A stretch of 64,000 nucleotides of DNA from positions 1-64,000 of the forward strand of contig NZ_QLTT01000002.1 in NCBI RefSeq assembly GCF_003269295.1, read 5' to 3'. The notes below the pieces were generated by a model. That model made no database searches. It saw only the letters and a program-made list of their open reading frames with translations, and was not told the DNA's origin. Below are positions 42,024-50,295 of the stretch, in pieces. This DNA is from Lentzea atacamensis. Lineage in GTDB: Bacteria > Actinomycetota > Actinomycetes > Mycobacteriales > Pseudonocardiaceae. A program made the translations under genes and the position numbers. How positions within the stretch are numbered: the stretch's first letter is position 1; each line of letters begins with the position of its first letter.

Positions 42024-42914
42024 TCAGGCCACCCCCGCGATGGCGGGCCCGAGCCTCGCGAACTGCTCCTCGGTCAGCGGCAACGTGGCCCGGCCGGCCC
42101 CGAAACGTTCCCAGGAACCCGGCTGCTTCGGGTCAGGGCGCACGTCCGGGCTGCCGTAGTTGCGCAGTTCGACCCGCACGAACAGACCGTCCTTGCGAAA
42201 CACCTCCAGCACCTGCTTGAGCGACTGGAACGGCTCGTACGGCCGCACGCTGTGCAGCTGCATGACCGTGCCATCGGCGCTGGACAGCCGCCTGGCCGGT
42301 TCGCAGTCGCCGGTCACCCAGAGCATGTCGTCCGCATGAAACTGCGGGGTACCGGCGAACCTGCCGGCGGAGATGCTGATGCTGCCGGTCCCGCCGGAGT
42401 CCGTCACGTCGAACTCGATGGCGTCGCGAATGGAGTTGCCCGGCGCGTTGCTGATGGTCATCTCCGGCAACTCCCGCCGCACCACATCGATCAACCCGTC
42501 GACGGACTTGGCGGACAGCTCCTCTGTGCCGAGCCCGAACACCTCGAGGGGTTCCCTCGAGTTGCACAGCGGAATCTGCAGCACTTGGCGACCGGCGGGC
42601 GGAGGCGCGCTCGTCGCCGGCTGCCAGGTGCGGTAGGGCTGCTGGGCCGGTGTGTTGACCCGTGGCCAGCTCAGCGAGTGCTCCACGGTGGCGGGACCGT
42701 TCGGCTGGTCCGCCGGCGTGGAGTCCGGGGCGGCGTGGTTCAGCGTCGTGGCACCGATGCCGATGCCGGCGACCACCGCCACCACACCGAGCATCGCGCC
42801 CGCGCGCTGGGCGAACACCCGGCGTCGGCCGCGCTTGAGCACGTGGTCCAAGGTTGTCGTGGGAGGCGGGGCGGAGACGTCGAGAGCTCCGCGCAGCTTC
42901 TCTTCGATGTTCAT
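42024..42914 (-). CDS. Membrane partner of second SigE-family sigma factor
   Basis: 296 aa. A short cytoplasmic N-terminus (MNIEEKLRGALDVSAPPPTTTLDHVLKRG, about 30 residues), one membrane helix (AGAMLGVVAVVAGIGIGATTL), and a large external domain with one clear Cys pair (PLCNSREP and GDCEPA). There is no zinc-finger motif. The ATG overlaps the sigma stop (ATGA). Likely an anti-sigma factor or accessory sensor; unlike the 34850 protein it lacks the LGMS domain. Confidence 0.75.
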   Translation of the reverse strand: MNIEEKLRGALDVSAPPPTTTLDHVLKRGRRRVFAQRAGAMLGVVAVVAGIGIGATTLNHAAPDSTPADQPNGPATVEHSLSWPRVNTPAQQPYRTWQPATSAPPPAGRQVLQIPLCNSREPLEVFGLGTEELSAKSVDGLIDVVRRELPEMTISNAPGNSIRDAIEFDVTDSGGTGSISISAGRFAGTPQFHADDMLWVTGDCEPARRLSSADGTVMQLHSVRPYEPFQSLKQVLEVFRKDGLFVRVELRNYGSPDVRPDPKQPGSWERFGAGRATLPLTEEQFARLGPAIAGVA

Positions 42915-43399
42915 CAAGCACACTCCGAGTTGACCGGCTCGCCGTACGCCTCGCGGAGCGTCGCCAAGCCTCTGGCTGTCTGGCTCTTGACGTTGCCCAC
43001 CGAACAGCCCAGCTCAGCGGCCGTCTGCTCGATGGACAGGTCGTGCACGAACCTCAGCACGAGCGTGGCCCGCTGCTTCGGGGGCACCTGCCGCAACGCC
43101 GCGTGCAACCGGGCGTCGGGATCGTCGTAATCACCGTCGACCCCGTGCTCGGGCAGGTCGGCGACCGGGTCCTCGCGACGACGGCGCCTGCTGTCGAGGA
43201 ACAACCGCGTCACGATGGTGCGGACGTAGCCCACCGCCGTTTCGCGCCTGATGCTCGGCCACTTCGCGTACGCCTTCACGAATGCGTTCTGCGCGAGCTC
43301 TTCCGCCTCCGACCAGTCGCCGCACAGCGCGTAGGCCGTACGTCGTGCCCAGTCGAATCTGCTCGTGAAGAACTCCGAGAACTCCTCGTCTCGTCGCAC
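42914..43399 (-). CDS. SigE-family ECF sigma factor (second)
   Basis: 161 aa. Region 2: DWARRTAYALCGDWSEAEEL; region 4: VPPKQRATLVLRFVHDLSIEQ and LGCSVGNVKSQTARGLATL. SigE-type group. GTG 43399 has GGGGG 6-10 nt upstream; an ATG at 43435 would overlap the predicted promoter and is less likely. It is co-transcribed with the membrane protein at 42024. Confidence 0.88.
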   Translation of the reverse strand: MRRDEEFSEFFTSRFDWARRTAYALCGDWSEAEELAQNAFVKAYAKWPSIRRETAVGYVRTIVTRLFLDSRRRRREDPVADLPEHGVDGDYDDPDARLHAALRQVPPKQRATLVLRFVHDLSIEQTAAELGCSVGNVKSQTARGLATLREAYGEPVNSECA

Positions 43400-43434
43400 T
43401 CCGGTCCCCCAAGCTCGTGCTGTGTACGCGTTCA

Positions 43435-43461
43435 ATACGCGGCCAGCGTCAGCAGGGTTGC
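43435..43461 (-). promoter_or_regulatory. ECF-type promoter, GCAACC-N15-GCGT, of the second sigma operon
   Basis: On the minus strand GCAACC (43461-43456) and GCGTAT (43440-43435) are 15 nt apart and lie about 36 nt before the GTG start. Motif and spacing match those at 36245-36271. Confidence 0.6.
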
Positions 43462-43465
43462 ACGC

Positions 43466-43500
43466 ACGAAAACGGGCCGCCCCGCAGGGACGGCCCGTTC
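43466..43500 (-). terminator. Terminator of the symporter operon
   Basis: ACGGGCCG (43472-43479) pairs with CGGCCCGT (43491-43498), and on the minus strand TTTTCGTGC follows. It ends the DUF485-symporter transcript 17 nt after its stop. Confidence 0.8.
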
Positions 43501-43516
43501 TTCGAAGGTGAAGCGG

Positions 43517-45109
43517 TCAGTGCGCGATGGCCTTCTCGGCGCCCGCACCGGTGAGGGAGCGGACCTCCATCTCGGCCTGCTTGATCGGGTCGGCCTTCTC
43601 CTTGGAGAGGATCGTGCCGACGTAGCCGAGCAGGAACGCGACCGGGATCGACACGATGCCGGGGTTCGACAACGGGAAGAGCGCGAAGTCGGCGTTCTTG
43701 AACATCGACGTCGGCTGGCCGGAGACCGCGGGCGACAGGACGATCAGGGTGATCGTCACGATCAGACCGCCGTAGATGCTCCACAGCGCGCCCGAGGTGT
43801 TGAACCTCTTCCAGAACAGCGAGTAGAGGATCGTCGGCAGGTTGGCGGAGGCCGCGACCGCGAACGCCAGCGCCACGAGGAACGCGATGTTCTGGCCGTT
43901 GGCGATGATGCCACCGACGATCGACACGATGCCGATCACGATCGCGGTCAGGCGGGCGACCTTGACCTCGGAGTCCTTGTCCTCCGCCTGGCCCTTCTTG
44001 ATGATGTTGGCGTAGATGTCGTGCGCGAACGACGCCGACGCCGTGATCGTCAAGCCGGCCACGACCGCGAGGATCGTCGCGAACGCCACCGCCGCGATCA
44101 GGCCGAGCAGGATCGGACCACCGAGCTCCAGTGCGAGCAGCGGAGCAGCCGAGTTCGCCTTGCCGGGCGCCGCGTTGATCTTGTCCGGACCGACCAGCGC
44201 ACCGGCGCCGTAGCCGAGGACCAGCGTGAACAGGTAGAAGATGCCGATCAGCCAAATGGCCCACACGACCGAGCGACGGGCTTCCTTCGCGGTCGGCACG
44301 GTGTAGAAGCGCATCAGGATGTGCGGCAGACCCGCGGTGCCGAGCACCAGGGCGAGGGCCAGCGACAGGAAGTCGAGCTTCGTCGTGCCGTTCTTGCCGT
44401 ACGCGAGCCCGGGGCCGAGCAGCTTCTCGCCGGCCTTCGGCGCGTTGTCGACCGCGGCACCGAGGACGGAGGAGAGGTTGAAGCCGTACTTGCCGAGCAC
44501 CCAGAGGGTCATGATGCCCGCACCGGCGATCAGCAGGACCGCCTTGATGATCTGCACCCAGGTGGTGCCCTTCATACCGCCGATGAGGACGTAGGCGATC
44601 ATCAGGGCGCCGACCACGGCGATGACGAGAGCCTGGCCGCCGGTGCCCGTGATGCCGAGCAGCAGAGCGACGAGACCACCGGCACCGGCCATCTGGGCCA
44701 GCAGGTAGAAGAACGAGACGGCCATCGTCGACGTGGCGGCCGCCGCGCGGACCGGACGCTGACGCATCCGGAAGCTCAGCACGTCGCCCATCGTGTACTT
44801 GCCGGTGTTGCGCAGCAGTTCGGCGACCAGCAGCAGCGCGATGAGCCACGCCACGAGGAAGCCGATCGAGTACAGGAAGCCGTCGTAGCCGTTGAGGGCG
44901 ATGGCGCCCGCGATGCCGAGGAACGACGCGGCGGAGAGGTAGTCACCAGCGATCGCGACGCCGTTCTGGGGGCCGGTGAACGCGCGGCCGGCGGCCAGGT
45001 AATCGGCAGCGGTCTTCGTGTTGCGGCTCGCCCGGATGACCACGAACAGCGTGACCAGGACGAAGACACCGAAGATGCTGATGTTGAGGATCGGGCTGCC
45101 GTTGTTCAC
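43517..45109 (-). CDS. actP: SSS-family monocarboxylate/acetate symporter (ActP/MctC-like)
   Basis: 530 aa, about 13 membrane helices. The family core is AIAGDYLSAASFLGIAGAIA with VLIGGMKGTTWVQIIKAVL and TAGLPHILMRFYTVP. Such transporters take up acetate, pyruvate or propionate with Na+ or H+. The GTG overlaps the stop of the DUF485 gene, the standard yjcH-actP arrangement. It belongs to the monocarboxylate block with lutABC and LytS/LytTR. Confidence 0.9.
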   Translation of the reverse strand: MNNGSPILNISIFGVFVLVTLFVVIRASRNTKTAADYLAAGRAFTGPQNGVAIAGDYLSAASFLGIAGAIALNGYDGFLYSIGFLVAWLIALLLVAELLRNTGKYTMGDVLSFRMRQRPVRAAAATSTMAVSFFYLLAQMAGAGGLVALLLGITGTGGQALVIAVVGALMIAYVLIGGMKGTTWVQIIKAVLLIAGAGIMTLWVLGKYGFNLSSVLGAAVDNAPKAGEKLLGPGLAYGKNGTTKLDFLSLALALVLGTAGLPHILMRFYTVPTAKEARRSVVWAIWLIGIFYLFTLVLGYGAGALVGPDKINAAPGKANSAAPLLALELGGPILLGLIAAVAFATILAVVAGLTITASASFAHDIYANIIKKGQAEDKDSEVKVARLTAIVIGIVSIVGGIIANGQNIAFLVALAFAVAASANLPTILYSLFWKRFNTSGALWSIYGGLIVTITLIVLSPAVSGQPTSMFKNADFALFPLSNPGIVSIPVAFLLGYVGTILSKEKADPIKQAEMEVRSLTGAGAEKAIAH

Positions 45110-45456
45110 TTGCCGTCTCCCTCGATCTCACCGCGGAGCTTCTCCGCCAACGGGTCGAGGTGCTTGTTGGCGTGCCGCACGTACAACGTCGTGATCACGA
45201 ACGTCGACACGAACTGCAGCAGACCGAAGATCAACCCGACGTTGATGTTGCCGATCACCTTGGTGGACATGAAGCCGTGCGCGTAGTCCGCGAGCAGCAC
45301 GTACAGCAGGTACCACGCGAGGAACAGCCCGGAGACCGGGAACACGAACTTGCGCAGCCGGTGCTTCAGCTGGGCGAAGTCCTCACTTGCTTGTACGTCG
45401 ACCCACTTCTGCGCATCGGGGCCCGACTCGCTCGGGGTGTGCTCGACAGTGCTCAC
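45106..45456 (-). CDS. DUF485 membrane protein, symporter partner
   Basis: 116 aa. Two membrane helices around FVFPVSGLFLAWYLLYVLLADYAH (the DUF485 signature is FLAWYLLYVLLADYA) and a following GLLQFVSTFVITTLYVRHANK. It is the usual small partner (YjcH type) of acetate symporters. GTG 45456 has GGAGG 5 nt upstream. The 259-nt gap up to 45715 holds no gene that I can see, only the promoter region. Confidence 0.88.
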   Translation of the reverse strand: MSTVEHTPSESGPDAQKWVDVQASEDFAQLKHRLRKFVFPVSGLFLAWYLLYVLLADYAHGFMSTKVIGNINVGLIFGLLQFVSTFVITTLYVRHANKHLDPLAEKLRGEIEGDGK

Positions 45457-45714
45457 AGTCCCCTCCTCGCCGTACTCGTCGTAGGTGCCAGCAACGTGAC
45501 GTGCACGTAGTGCCTCCAGGTGCGGTCCGTTCTTGGTCAGGAACCGTATGGAGACTTGAGTCACTCAGGTAAGACCCCGTTCGTGCCCATGCGCCCAGCA
45601 GTCGGGTGATGCGACGAACGGTCAGTATGCGTAGACGAACAGCACTCTGCGTGACGGGATTCACCGTTCACCGATTCGAGTGACCAATTTTCACCCATTT
45701 GAAACGTTGACCAC

Positions 45715-47514
45715 TCACCGTGTCCGACCAGCTCCCCTGCGCTTGTCCTCGTCCATCCTGGCCTTCTCCTCGGCTGTGCCGAAGCGTGCGATGTCGCGGT
45801 CGCGGATGAAACCGAGCGGGTCGGGAGCGTGCAGTCGCAGCAGGATCTGGTTGACATCCGCCGGAGCGCGTCTGCGGGTCGCCTTGCTGACCACGATCAT
45901 GGTCGTGAACGCGATCGGCACCGTGATCAGCGCTGGTTGGCTGATGACGGCGGGCGCCCAGCGACCGGTGTAGGAGCTGATCACGCTGATCACCTGCGCG
46001 GTGATCACCATGCCGCCGCCGACGACGAGACCGCACACGGCGCCGACCCACGTGAGGCCGCGCCACCAGATTCCGAGCACCAGCAACGGGCAGAACGTCG
46101 ACGCGGCGAGCGCGAACGACATGGCCACGGTGAGTGACGCATCGGAGCGCGGAAGCAGCAGAGCAAGACCGATCGCGACGAGTCCGGTGAACACGGTCGC
46201 CCACCGGAAGTCACGAACCTTGCCCGGCATGATGTCCGTCGAGACCACGCCGGCGACCGACACGACGAGCCCGGACGAGGTCGACAGGAACGCCGCGAAC
46301 GCACCGGCGGCGACGATCGCGCCGAGGATCTGACCGCCCAGGTTCGGCACCATCGTCTCCGGCAGCATCAGCACCGCGGCGTCGGTCTTCCCGTTCACCA
46401 GCAGTTGCGGCAGGTAGAGCCGGGACAGCACCCCGAGCACCGTCGGGAAGATGTAGAAGAGGCCGAGCAGGTAGAGCACGTGCAGCGCGGTCCGGCGGGC
46501 CGCCTTGCCGTCCGGGTTGGTGTAGAAGCGGACCAGGACGTGCGGCAGGCCCATCGTGCCGAGGAACGTCGCGAAGATCAGCGAGTACGTCTTGAGCAGG
46601 TCGGAGATGCCGCCGGTCTGCGGCCGGATCCAGTCGTGGTTGTTCGTGGGCGAGCCCTCGACCACCGGCACCGGGCTGCCGGCGGCGAACTCCATGACCG
46701 TGCCGGGGCTGAGCTCGTAGACACCGCGCCCCCAGAACACCGGCCCGTCCGCGTTCCTGCCGTCGATCTCGCCGTGCACCTTCAACGTGAGCGGCTCGTC
46801 GACCCTGACCTTGATCACCTGCTCGGCCACGGTGATCGTCTCGGCCTTGGGGAACCTGACCACGCCCTCGTCGCTGATCGGCTGCGTGCCGCGGTCCGGC
46901 GAGGCGAGGAACACCACGAAGAGCACGAACGTCGGCGCGGCGATCGCGAAGAGCTTGCCCCAGTACTGGAAAGCCTGCACCAGCGTGATCGCGCGCATGC
47001 CGCCGCCGAGCACGTTGATCACCACGATGACCGTGACGATCAGGCCGCCGAACCACGCGGGCAGGCCGGTGATCGTGGTCAGCGTCAGACCGGCGGACTG
47101 CAGCTGCGGCACCAGGTACAGCACGCCGATGCAGACCACGAAGAACGTGCTGAAGTGCCGCACGTTCGCCGACCCGAGCCTGGCCTCCGCGAAGTCGGGC
47201 AACGTGTAGGCGCCCGACCTCCTCAGCGGCGCGGCCACGAACAGCAGCAACGCGAGATACCCCGCGGTGAAGCCGATCGGGTACCAGAGCGCGTCGATGC
47301 CGTCCTTGAGCACGAGCCCGGCCACACCGAGGAACGACGCGGCGGACAGGTACTCGCCAGAGATCGCGGCGGCGTTGCGGGTGGCGGGGATCGCGCGGCG
47401 CGCCACCAGGAAGTCCGGGGTGGTGTTGGCCTTGCGCGACCCGACGTAACCGAGGAGGAACGTCACGAGCGCCATGGCGAGGATGGCGGCAAGGCTCCAG
47501 ATCGTGGCGTTCAC
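45715..47514 (-). CDS. SSS-family sodium/solute symporter with external insert
   Basis: 599 aa, about 13 helices. SGEYLSAASFLGVAGLVLKD and GLPHVLVRFYTNPDGKAAR mark it as a relative of the acetate symporters. It carries a polar insert of about 95 residues (about 215-310, starting ASPDRGTQPISDEG) predicted to be outside the membrane. GTG start one base after the small membrane protein stop. It is third gene of the LytTR operon, so probably the main target of that regulator. Confidence 0.88.
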   Translation of the reverse strand: MNATIWSLAAILAMALVTFLLGYVGSRKANTTPDFLVARRAIPATRNAAAISGEYLSAASFLGVAGLVLKDGIDALWYPIGFTAGYLALLLFVAAPLRRSGAYTLPDFAEARLGSANVRHFSTFFVVCIGVLYLVPQLQSAGLTLTTITGLPAWFGGLIVTVIVVINVLGGGMRAITLVQAFQYWGKLFAIAAPTFVLFVVFLASPDRGTQPISDEGVVRFPKAETITVAEQVIKVRVDEPLTLKVHGEIDGRNADGPVFWGRGVYELSPGTVMEFAAGSPVPVVEGSPTNNHDWIRPQTGGISDLLKTYSLIFATFLGTMGLPHVLVRFYTNPDGKAARRTALHVLYLLGLFYIFPTVLGVLSRLYLPQLLVNGKTDAAVLMLPETMVPNLGGQILGAIVAAGAFAAFLSTSSGLVVSVAGVVSTDIMPGKVRDFRWATVFTGLVAIGLALLLPRSDASLTVAMSFALAASTFCPLLVLGIWWRGLTWVGAVCGLVVGGGMVITAQVISVISSYTGRWAPAVISQPALITVPIAFTTMIVVSKATRRRAPADVNQILLRLHAPDPLGFIRDRDIARFGTAEEKARMDEDKRRGAGRTR

Positions 47515-47515
47515 G

Positions 47516-47944
47516 TCAGCGGTCGACCATGTTCACGAAGTCGCGCTCGTGCCGTTCGGCCTTCCGGCGGAACACCCAGCCGACCCCGTAGAGGATCGGG
47601 AAGGGCGCGAGACCGAGCACGAGCCAGGGAATGGGGATGCCGAGGATCTTCAGGTCCCCGATCTGAGGGAACAGGTAGAAGGTGATCGGCAGCAGGCACA
47701 TTCCGATCAGGACCGCGAACGCGAGCCCGAACGCGGACTTCAGCTGCTGCTTGATGAGGTCGCGCACCAGCTTCTCGCCGACGCTGGTCTGCTCCTCGAG
47801 CTCGATGATCGTGCGCAGTGCCTTGCCACGCGACTTCGTGGAGTCCGCGAGCACGACCCTGCGCCTGCGTGGTTTGCGGGCCTGCTCACCGAGCCAGGCC
47901 TCGCGGGCGGCCTGCTCGGGCTTTCCCGCGTCGTGCCTGCTCAC
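47516..47944 (-). CDS. Small membrane protein between LytTR regulator and symporter
   Basis: 142 aa. A charged N-terminal 60 residues (KPRRRRVVLADSTKSRGK), then two helices (FGLAFAVLIGMCLLPITFYL and PIPWLVLGLAPFPILYGVGW). The position is that of DUF485 in the other symporter operon, and it probably plays the same role though the sequence differs. The GTG overlaps the LytTR stop. Confidence 0.75.
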   Translation of the reverse strand: MSRHDAGKPEQAAREAWLGEQARKPRRRRVVLADSTKSRGKALRTIIELEEQTSVGEKLVRDLIKQQLKSAFGLAFAVLIGMCLLPITFYLFPQIGDLKILGIPIPWLVLGLAPFPILYGVGWVFRRKAERHERDFVNMVDR

Positions 47945-48798
47945 CAGCCGCTCTTCGGCGGTCGCACGATCCGTTCCTTGAGCTCCTTGGTGTGCCGGCG
48001 GCTGACCGGGAGCTCCTTGGCGCCCTCACCGGTGCCGATGACCACCGCGTAGCCGTTCGCCGTCATCCGCAGCTCGCTGACCAACGGCAGCGCGACCAGG
48101 TACGACCGGTGGATGCGCACGAACCCCGCGTTGGCCCAGCGTTCCTCCAGCTGCGCGAGCGGGATGCGCACCAGATGGCTGCCGTCCTGGGTGTGCAGGC
48201 GGGCGTAGTCACCCTGCGCCTCGACGTACCGCACAGATGCCCGCGGCACGAGCTTGATGGTGCCGCCGAGTTCGACGGGGATGACCTCGTCGTCGCTCTG
48301 ATCGGCAGCGGTCGCGGGCGAGACCGGGGTCGGCGCCTGCGGTGCCGACGTGCGGCCGACGCGGTCCGCGACCCGGGAGATGGCCTTGAGGACGCGCTCT
48401 TCGTTGATCGGCTTGTTGATGAAGTCGAGCGCGCCGACGTCGAACGCCGTGACGAGCGCGTCGCGTTCCTCCACACCCGTCACGAAGACGAGGGCGGGCG
48501 GATACCTGAACGCGCTGAGCACCCGTGCGAGATCCATGCCCGAAAGCCCGGGCATGTTGATGTCGGCGAACACCGCGTCGACCGGCGGCAGTCCGGCCTT
48601 GGTCCTCGCCATGACCTCCTGCTCGTAGTCGCCCCTCAGGATGCGCAGTGCCTCGGCGGCGTCGAAAGCCGTGAGGACGCGCCGGATGTGGGGGCTGCTC
48701 TCGAGCAGGTACTTGATCTCGCTCAGGCCAGGAGCCTCGTCATCGACTGCGAGGACGAGGAGACCGGCGTTGTCTTGGGTACTCACTGTGTCGGGCAT
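47941..48798 (-). CDS. LytTR-family response regulator
   Basis: 285 aa. Receiver domain with the acidic DDE pocket, phospho-Asp in AVFADINMPGLSG and Lys in INKPIN; a linker rich in Pro/Ala; and the C-terminal LytTR domain (VRYVEAQGDYARLHT, RIHRSYLVAL). LytTR regulators such as BtsR and YpdB control pyruvate transporters in E. coli. ATG 48798 has GGG 5 nt upstream; an ATG/TTG 9-12 nt earlier is possible. First gene of the operon with the symporter. Confidence 0.9.
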   Translation of the reverse strand: MPDTVSTQDNAGLLVLAVDDEAPGLSEIKYLLESSPHIRRVLTAFDAAEALRILRGDYEQEVMARTKAGLPPVDAVFADINMPGLSGMDLARVLSAFRYPPALVFVTGVEERDALVTAFDVGALDFINKPINEERVLKAISRVADRVGRTSAPQAPTPVSPATAADQSDDEVIPVELGGTIKLVPRASVRYVEAQGDYARLHTQDGSHLVRIPLAQLEERWANAGFVRIHRSYLVALPLVSELRMTANGYAVVIGTGEGAKELPVSRRHTKELKERIVRPPKSGW

Positions 48799-48870
48799 CT
48801 TGCCCATCAATGTGCGGTCATGTCTACGTCATGCGTTGACTCGACACGCCCGGTGAAACCGAACTGATGC

Positions 48871-49734
48871 TCACAGCCCGAATCGGGACCAGCGAGCACG
48901 TTCCTCGAGGCTCGCGAGCACCTGCGTCACGAGATCGCCCGATCGGGTGGACGCGCCGGTCAGTCCGAGCTTGGCCAACAACGGCTTGCGTGGCTCGGCG
49001 ACGGTCAGCTCGGCATCGGGAAAGCGCTTGGCGAGGACGCTCCGGATGGTGCCGATGCCGTCGACCAGACCGAGTTCCACGGCCTTGCTGCCGGTCCACA
49101 CCTCACCGGCGAACAGCTCGTCGTCGGTCGCCTTGAGCTTGTTGTTCCTGCGCTCCTTGACCCACGCCTTGAACTGGTCGTGCAGATCGGCGTGCAGCCC
49201 CTTGAGCCACTCGACGTCCTCGGGCTTCTCGGCCTGGAACGGGTCGAGCCGCACCTTGTTCTCACCGGCGGTGTAGACGCGGCGCTCGACACCGGCCTTG
49301 TCCAGCAGACCGTTCAGCCCGAAGCCCGCGCTGACGACGCCGATGGACCCCACGAGGCTCGTGCCGTGCGCGTAGATCTCGTCGCCGGCGCACGCCAGCC
49401 AGTAGCCGCCGCTCGCCGCCACGTCCTCGCAGAACGCGAGCACCGGCACGTGCTTCTTGTTGGCGAGCTCGCGAATCCGCTCGGCGATGAGAGCGGACTG
49501 CGTCGGCGCACCGCCGGGCGAGTTGATGAGCAGTGCCACGGCGATCAGGCGCTCGTTGTCGAACGCGCGGTTGATCGCCGTCTCGACGTTCTGGAGGCTG
49601 ATCGTGTTGCGCGCGACCGGCGAGGACTGCGGGGTGATCACCCCGTGCAACCGCACCGCAGCGACGACCGGTGGCCGCTCACCCCGGTCCATGACCCTCG
49701 GGAGACGGGCCGCGATCTTGTCCGTGACGCTCAT
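48871..49734 (-). CDS. S49-family serine peptidase (SppA-like)
   Basis: 287 aa. INSPGGAPTQSALIAERI and the nucleophile region DVAASGGYWLACAGDEIYA (Ser), then TSLVGSIGVVSAG, match signal-peptide peptidase A/protease IV of the single-domain type. No signal peptide or membrane helix is obvious, unlike most SppA, so it may act at the inner face of the membrane or in the cytoplasm. ATG 49734. Confidence 0.88.
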   Translation of the reverse strand: MSVTDKIAARLPRVMDRGERPPVVAAVRLHGVITPQSSPVARNTISLQNVETAINRAFDNERLIAVALLINSPGGAPTQSALIAERIRELANKKHVPVLAFCEDVAASGGYWLACAGDEIYAHGTSLVGSIGVVSAGFGLNGLLDKAGVERRVYTAGENKVRLDPFQAEKPEDVEWLKGLHADLHDQFKAWVKERRNNKLKATDDELFAGEVWTGSKAVELGLVDGIGTIRSVLAKRFPDAELTVAEPRKPLLAKLGLTGASTRSGDLVTQVLASLEERARWSRFGL

Positions 49735-49762
49735 GTACTCGACAGTACGTGCGTTTCGCGGC

Positions 49763-49802
49763 CACGCGGGAGCCCAACTGCGCTGTCGGTTGCTCCCGCG
49801 TG
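49763..49802. repeat. 11-bp inverted repeat between divergent genes
   Basis: CACGCGGGAGC (49763-49773) and GCTCCCGCGTG (49792-49802) are perfect complements with an 18-nt loop. It lies between the starts of the S49 peptidase (49734) and the small protein at 49838, so it is an operator candidate rather than a terminator. Confidence 0.5.
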
Positions 49803-49837
49803 ACGTTGAACACGTGTTGTCCGGTTAGCATCGGGGG

Positions 49838-50005
49838 GTGACGTTCAACCCCATCCGCTGGCTCGAACGGTACGTCGAGTGGTGGGACGACCGGGGCAGG
49901 CAGAACGCCGCCGGGCCGACGCCGATGCACATCTACTGGATGTGGGTGAGCTGGAGCGTGTGCGCCGTCGTGCTGATCACGACTCTGGCGGTTGCAGCAC
50001 GCTGA
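49838..50005 (+). CDS. 55-aa single-pass membrane protein
   Basis: A Trp/Arg-rich N-terminal half (NPIRWLERYVEWWDDRG) followed by one hydrophobic helix (WVSWSVCAVVLITTLAVA) to the C-terminus. The GTG start has GGGGG directly upstream and codon use fits the region. Not recognised; a type of small membrane protein that automatic gene finders miss. Confidence 0.6.
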   Translation: MTFNPIRWLERYVEWWDDRGRQNAAGPTPMHIYWMWVSWSVCAVVLITTLAVAAR

Positions 50006-50029
50006 CCTGCGGTGCCGTGGTGCTTCAGC

Positions 50030-50110
50030 TCAGCACTTGCAGCTGTTGTAACCCTTCGCGGTGCACTTGATGCAGACGCGGACGCGCTCGGGTGCTTGTT
50101 GTTCGTGCAA
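50030..50110 (-). CDS. Possible Cys-rich micro-protein
   Basis: A 26-codon frame from TTG 50110 ends CIKCTAKGYNSCKC, four Cys in the last 14 residues, two as CxxC and CxC spacing suited to a zinc knuckle. AAGGG lies about 10 nt upstream. It is short, the start is poor and there is no second copy here to compare, so it is only a candidate. The rest of 50110-50295 shows no gene or clear structure. Confidence 0.25.
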   Translation of the reverse strand: MHEQQAPERVRVCIKCTAKGYNSCKC

Positions 50111-50295
50111 TGGATGATGCCCTTAACTCGCGGCCGGCCTCGACCCTTGGGAGTACCGGCTGTTCATTGGTCAACACCACAATCGGCAGGTTCGACCGTC
50201 GGGTTGAGGATGGTTGACCGCTCAACTTGGGGAAAGCCCTCAGCGCCCGCCGTTCAACCTCCGCGCAAGGTCAGACGGACAGCGTCGTCGCTGAG

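Noticed and set aside
42854..45286. An 810-codon open frame antisense to the acetate symporter gene
   Set aside because: Low-complexity Arg/Asp/His composition and no motif; the symporter and its DUF485 partner explain the region.
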